Positions 60,801 through 64,000 of a DNA stretch of 64,000 nt are shown piece after piece. The DNA lies in contig NW_024881611.1 of NCBI RefSeq assembly GCF_019059575.1, positions 931,001-995,000 on the forward strand, in the 5' to 3' direction. Every line of letters starts with the position of its first letter. The first letter of the stretch is position 1. The position numbers and the translations under genes were made by a program. Under the pieces are notes generated by a model. It saw nothing but the letters and a program-made list of their open reading frames with translations. It had not been told where the DNA came from and ran no database searches. This stretch comes from Amphibalanus amphitrite. Taxonomy: Eukaryota > Arthropoda > Thecostraca > Balanomorpha > Balanidae.

Positions 60801-62135
60801 AGGACCGCAGCACGACTCGGCTCTTGGACAATGGAAACAAACCAGACACTGGCCCGGGCACTGACAGGGAGGTAATGGCAGCGGGTGGAGGCATCGGTGA
60901 CAGGGTGATGTCACGACAGTAGCGTATGACGCCGCCCGCAGCCATACATCAGCTGACGCAGGAGATGACAGTCGATGACAGGTGACAATAGGTAATGGCG
61001 GTGATGACAGGATGGACACCACGCTGACATGACAGAGCGGTCCACATCTTCCGCTGGACCACACATATTGAGACGCTCACATGGCAGGCACACAGAGACG
61101 CTACGACAGACACCATTAGCTGCTGAGAGGAACAACATACACTGCATAGCGAGGGTGACCGGCCTGACCGCCGCGCCCCTCTCATTCCTTCCCCGGGTGT
61201 TGACAGACGGGGAACGATTGGCCGCCAGAGAGCTAATATCGCGGTCGGACATCGACCGAAGGGGCGCCGCCCTCTCCGCGCCATAGCTGGGGGCGACTTC
61301 GGTCCACTCGCGGCGGAGACCCGTCTGTCGGGGACTGAATCTATCGATCGTCCGTCTCCCAGCCCCGGAATCCCCACAGCTGAATGAAGCTCCCCTCATC
61401 CGTTACAGCTCGGGACGGAGACTCGGCTTCTCCCTCCCCGATACGGAGACGGCGGCAGCAAGGGCGCGGCGGAGGGCGCCGCGGGTCTCCGCGGGCACTG
61501 AACGGCCCAATCCATCATTGGCAGCCGGCGGTGGACAGCTGCAGCGGCCAGGGAGCCCCATCATCGTCCGGCGGCCCGTTAATCCGTCACCATCGCCGTC
61601 CCGGGCATCTGTCGGCCGGTACCGGCGGCGCACCCCGCGGTGACGCCCCCCCCCCCCCTCCACCAGAGACTGGTCAGCTGATCGGCGTTCACTGACCGGG
61701 GTCCTAGGGCCGTTTGGCGGAGCTATAAACAAGTGCACAGCTCAGCAGAGCGGGACAACGCCGCTGCCACGGACGGCGCCGCAATACAAGCCAGAGACAA
61801 GACAACAGGCAGAGGCGGGTGCCATTTTTGAACGACAGGGATATGTAGAAGCCTGTTCTCGATAGGCAAATAACGGAGAAAGCTGACTAACATATGGTAG
61901 TGGCGACTCTCACCTTCAGTATTTCCTTCTCGACCAGCTTGAACTTGCGCGATTTCTCCAGCTTCTCCTTTGGAATGCTGAGCTCCAGCTTGCCTCGCTG
62001 ATTCTCCACATACTGCAGTTTGTTCTCGGCGTTGCTGAACTGGGTGTAGTACATGTTGTACGTCTTGGTGGACACTTGCAGTTCATGTAGCACCTTTAAA
62101 AGCTCTTCATGGGACTCGGAGCAGATCTGCCGGCA
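48894..62135 (-). CDS. srGAP-type F-BAR/RhoGAP/SH3 protein, 5' end outside window
   Basis: Exons (minus): 62135-61914, 60404-60054, 58993-58724, 56981-56670, 55804-55633, 54095-53990, 53692-53397, [52605-52561 optional], 51528-51348, 50950-50773, 50240-48894; about 1144 residues here. Order: the second half of the F-BAR domain (HEELLKVLHELQVSTKTYNM, ARNDFLLALEAANAAVHRY, KFEFTPHRGD); the RhoGAP domain with arginine finger GIFRVSGSQ, DINSVAGVLKLYLRELREP, VMRYLFAFLN and SDENMMEPYNLAICFGPTL; an SH3 domain (AVAQFDFTARSPRELSFHCG); then a long disordered tail with PKHTPDLVMDLPPES. This matches SLIT-ROBO Rho GTPase-activating proteins, which bend membranes and inactivate Rac/Cdc42 downstream of Robo. 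The start codon and first F-BAR exons must lie beyond 64000. The 1.35-kb last exon is very G+C-rich. Confidence 0.93.
51529..51640 (-). repeat. (CCAYC)n-rich polypyrimidine tract before the SH3 exon
   Basis: The srGAP intron before the SH3 exon ends in a degenerate CCATCCAC/CCCACC repeat of about 100 bases. The acceptor CACCCCACCTCTCCCGCAG (about 51547-51529) recurs as an exact 19-base copy at about 52002-51984, where no exon follows. Confidence 0.65.
52561..52605 (-). CDS. Candidate 45-nt cassette exon of the srGAP gene
   Basis: On the minus strand a strong acceptor (TTTTGTTTTCAG) and a strong donor (GTAAGTAT) bound 45 bases. The flanking intron is phase 1 and 45 is divisible by three. Inclusion keeps the frame and adds 15 residues (SVLKERDISLQIFG core) between the RhoGAP and SH3 domains. 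No stop codon arises. This is inference from splice signals only; skipping it also gives a continuous protein. Confidence 0.55.
53277..53397 (-). repeat. Two-copy duplication beginning at an srGAP splice donor
   Basis: Downstream of the exon ending at 53397, about 59 bases (GGTCAGT(T/C)GGGGTC(A/G)CGGG...GGACGGGCAGGGGTC) occur twice. GTCAGT donors start at 53396 and 53337 on the minus strand. Confidence 0.75.
54096..54170 (-). repeat. Three copies of a CTGATTGGC motif at an srGAP acceptor
   Basis: The 3' splice site before the exon starting at 54095 reads CGCTGATTGGCAG. Related (C/G)TGATTGGCTGA copies lie about 30 and 60 bases upstream. On the plus strand these read as CCAAT motifs. Confidence 0.6.
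55120..55410. repeat. Degenerate ACACCCAGCA-rich low-complexity tract
   Basis: An srGAP intron contains many imperfect copies of CACCCAGCA/CACCCACC with no regular period; it has the character of a simple repeat. Confidence 0.55.
58606..58623 (+). repeat. Poly-C run in an srGAP intron
   Basis: A C homopolymer of about 18 bases lies roughly 100 bases from the exon that ends at 58724. Confidence 0.75.
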
Positions 62136-64000
62136 CTGAAAAACAAGAGACAATCCGTTAGCACCAGGCAGTCCATGGTCCAAGATAAAAACGAACACCT
62201 CAACACAGCAATGTGCTCAGACATTAGAAACACGGGCTGACACGGCGCCTGGCACCAAAGGCACTGAAAATATGTCCGACATGTCTCTCGCTGACGGATA
62301 CATCTCACAGGTTACATCAGTCGCTCAGTGGTCACTGGTCGCCCAGCCGACCGGCGAACATCGGAAGGGCTGTTGCTGAGGCCGATAACACGGCCCGTCC
62401 GGCCGGCACAGGATGGCGGCCGACAACGTCAAGGCAGCCAGGACAGCAATGGCGAGGGACAGGAGAGGGGCGGAGGCGCACATCACACCCCCACTGACAG
62501 AACAGTGCCAGGTCAACACGCACACGCATACATACACATACGCCCGCCCACACACGCGTAAACACACACGCATGACCGCGCAGCCAGCACGGCGGTCGGC
62601 GCCCACGCTGTGCGATCTCCAGTCATTAACCAGTGCGCTGAGCTCGGTATAAACACCCGGCACGGTGGTCCTCCGTGGTCGGCCCCGCGGGGCGGTGCTG
62701 CGCCCGCCGCTGACGGCGCCGCCCCCGGCCTGCCCCGGTCAGCAGAACTGCGCCCAGCGGAGCCGTCCTCCGGCCGACCAACTGACTGCCCATAGCGGAG
62801 CGGCGATGGAGGAACGACCCATGGAGGATATGACAGGCCGGCCGACCCAGCATCGGTCGGACAGGCCACGAACGCGCTGTTCCCGTGTCAGTGACGCCTC
62901 CCGCGGCCTTGGCGTCCGCGCTGACCCGTGGACCGTAGCCGGAGAAAGTCGGAGCGTCGGCCGCCGGCGGTACACATTTGGTCCAGTGAAGCGGAGCGCC
63001 GGATGGTAGGAAGGGCAGAACAGACGGCGCACCTGGCCGGAGATACACATGGCGGGAAACGCGGCTCCTCTGTGGCGAGTGGTTCTTAGTGATTAAATAC
63101 CATCTGTCATATGGATGGTCGCACCATCAACAGATGGCCCTAAATAGTAGGCATATTGACCTTTCAACATAAGCGCGAAGCACAGCGTCTTCGACCACTG
63201 ACACACGGTCATGTACTGACGTGGAGATCAGACGCCAGTCCGAGCTCTGGCTGTGATGAAAAGTGAGTTTCATTGGCAAGCGGAACACCCCGTGACGCTG
63301 AGCGTTGTTAGCGGAAAGCATGCCAACAGGTGCGGGGTTGGATGAGTTCCTAGAATGACTGTTTGATCCAGGAAATCGGTACAATACTATCAAAGAATGC
63401 CAATCGACATTGCCGTGCGCTTGGTCAGGACGGCGAAAACAATAGCTGATGCAACTTAAACAAAAGTTGACGTGCTGCTTGGATCAGAAGGCTGGAGCCA
63501 TGTCAAAAGTTGTAATTAGCAGTAAATCATATTTAAATAACAGTACGGCTAATGTAATCAGAAATAAATCTCAATTAGAATAACAGTGCTGACGGAAGAA
63601 ATTCCTCTGAAAACCACAGCCGCGCCCGGAGATACACCCGGAAAAAGTCTGGCACGTGGTCACCACTCCACTGTGGCCACAAATCTCCGCGGCGGTCTCA
63701 GCCGCCGGCCGTCTGAGGTTCAGCCACCGCCGGCTGCGCGCACCGCTCGGCCCGGTGAGCCGCGCGGACAGGTAGGGACGGAGGTGGGGAGAGCCGAGCG
63801 CAGAGGGTGGGGAGAGCCGAGGGGCGGGGTGGGGAGAGCCGAGGGGCGGGGTGACGGCGCGCGCCTCGCACCCCTCCGGCGAGCCGGCGAGCTGCCAAGT
63901 CCGGCTTCCGGTGCAAACAGAGCGAGCCCCGCCGTCGGCGCCGGCCGGCCGGACCGCACGCAGGCACGCACACATGTGCGCCAGGCGTTGACCCCACACG
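62136..64000. other. srGAP intron or 5' region, no exon recognised
   Basis: I found no further F-BAR coding sequence on the minus strand. The distal 300 bases are G+C-rich, with about three copies of GGGGAGAGCCGAG(G)GGCGGG near 63785-63852. That could be a CpG-rich control region or simply a minisatellite. Confidence 0.4.

Overview
The window is nuclear DNA from an animal, almost certainly an arthropod. It shows spliced genes with canonical GT/AG introns, a Rebers-Riddiford chitin-binding cuticle protein, exons richer in G+C than the introns, and many transposable elements. A crustacean is my guess (inference); no marker in the window fixes the species.

Five host genes can be assembled exon by exon. 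(1) 2678-9045 (+): a secreted or type-I membrane protein resembling TP53I13, six exons, with an APE-type LINE inside intron 4. (2) 12531-31856 (+): VPS33A, the SM-family subunit of HOPS/CORVET, eleven exons, 607 codons before the stop. (3) 16244-18129 (-): a three-exon RR cuticle protein nested antisense in VPS33A intron 5, with its own TATA/initiator. (4) 35910-46629 (-): VPS16, 18 exons, 834 residues, complete. (5) 48894-62135 (-): an srGAP-type F-BAR/RhoGAP/SH3 protein, 3' ten exons plus a candidate 45-nt cassette exon; its 5' end lies beyond the window. VPS33A and VPS16, direct binding partners in the HOPS/CORVET tethering complexes, are convergent neighbours about 4 kb apart.

The most unusual object lies antisense in VPS33A intron 9 (24830-29256). 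It is an RLE-type LINE reading frame (PHD-like finger, reverse transcriptase, CCHC, restriction-like endonuclease) that continues in frame through a Pro/Ser-rich linker into an intronless, full-length USP2-like deubiquitinase catalytic domain. This copy carries one nonsense codon and a frameshift at a perfect 14-bp inverted repeat. I know of LINEs carrying Ulp1 or OTU proteases, but not one carrying a USP.

A second pattern runs through the host genes: short tandem duplications that begin or end exactly at exon edges, so 5' or 3' splice sites are copied with the flanking coding bases. Cases are VPS33A exon 5, VPS16 exons 8, 10, 15 and the terminal exon, and srGAP exons near 53.4 and 54.1 kb.

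The remaining DNA is intergenic or intronic. It is rich in MITE-like fold-backs (2.9, 20.3, 47.5 kb), a mariner-sized inverted-repeat transposon (32.6-33.9 kb) and dispersed noncoding repeats. Those repeats share an ATCGGCCCAGCCGTT-like core and CACGTG-containing palindromes.
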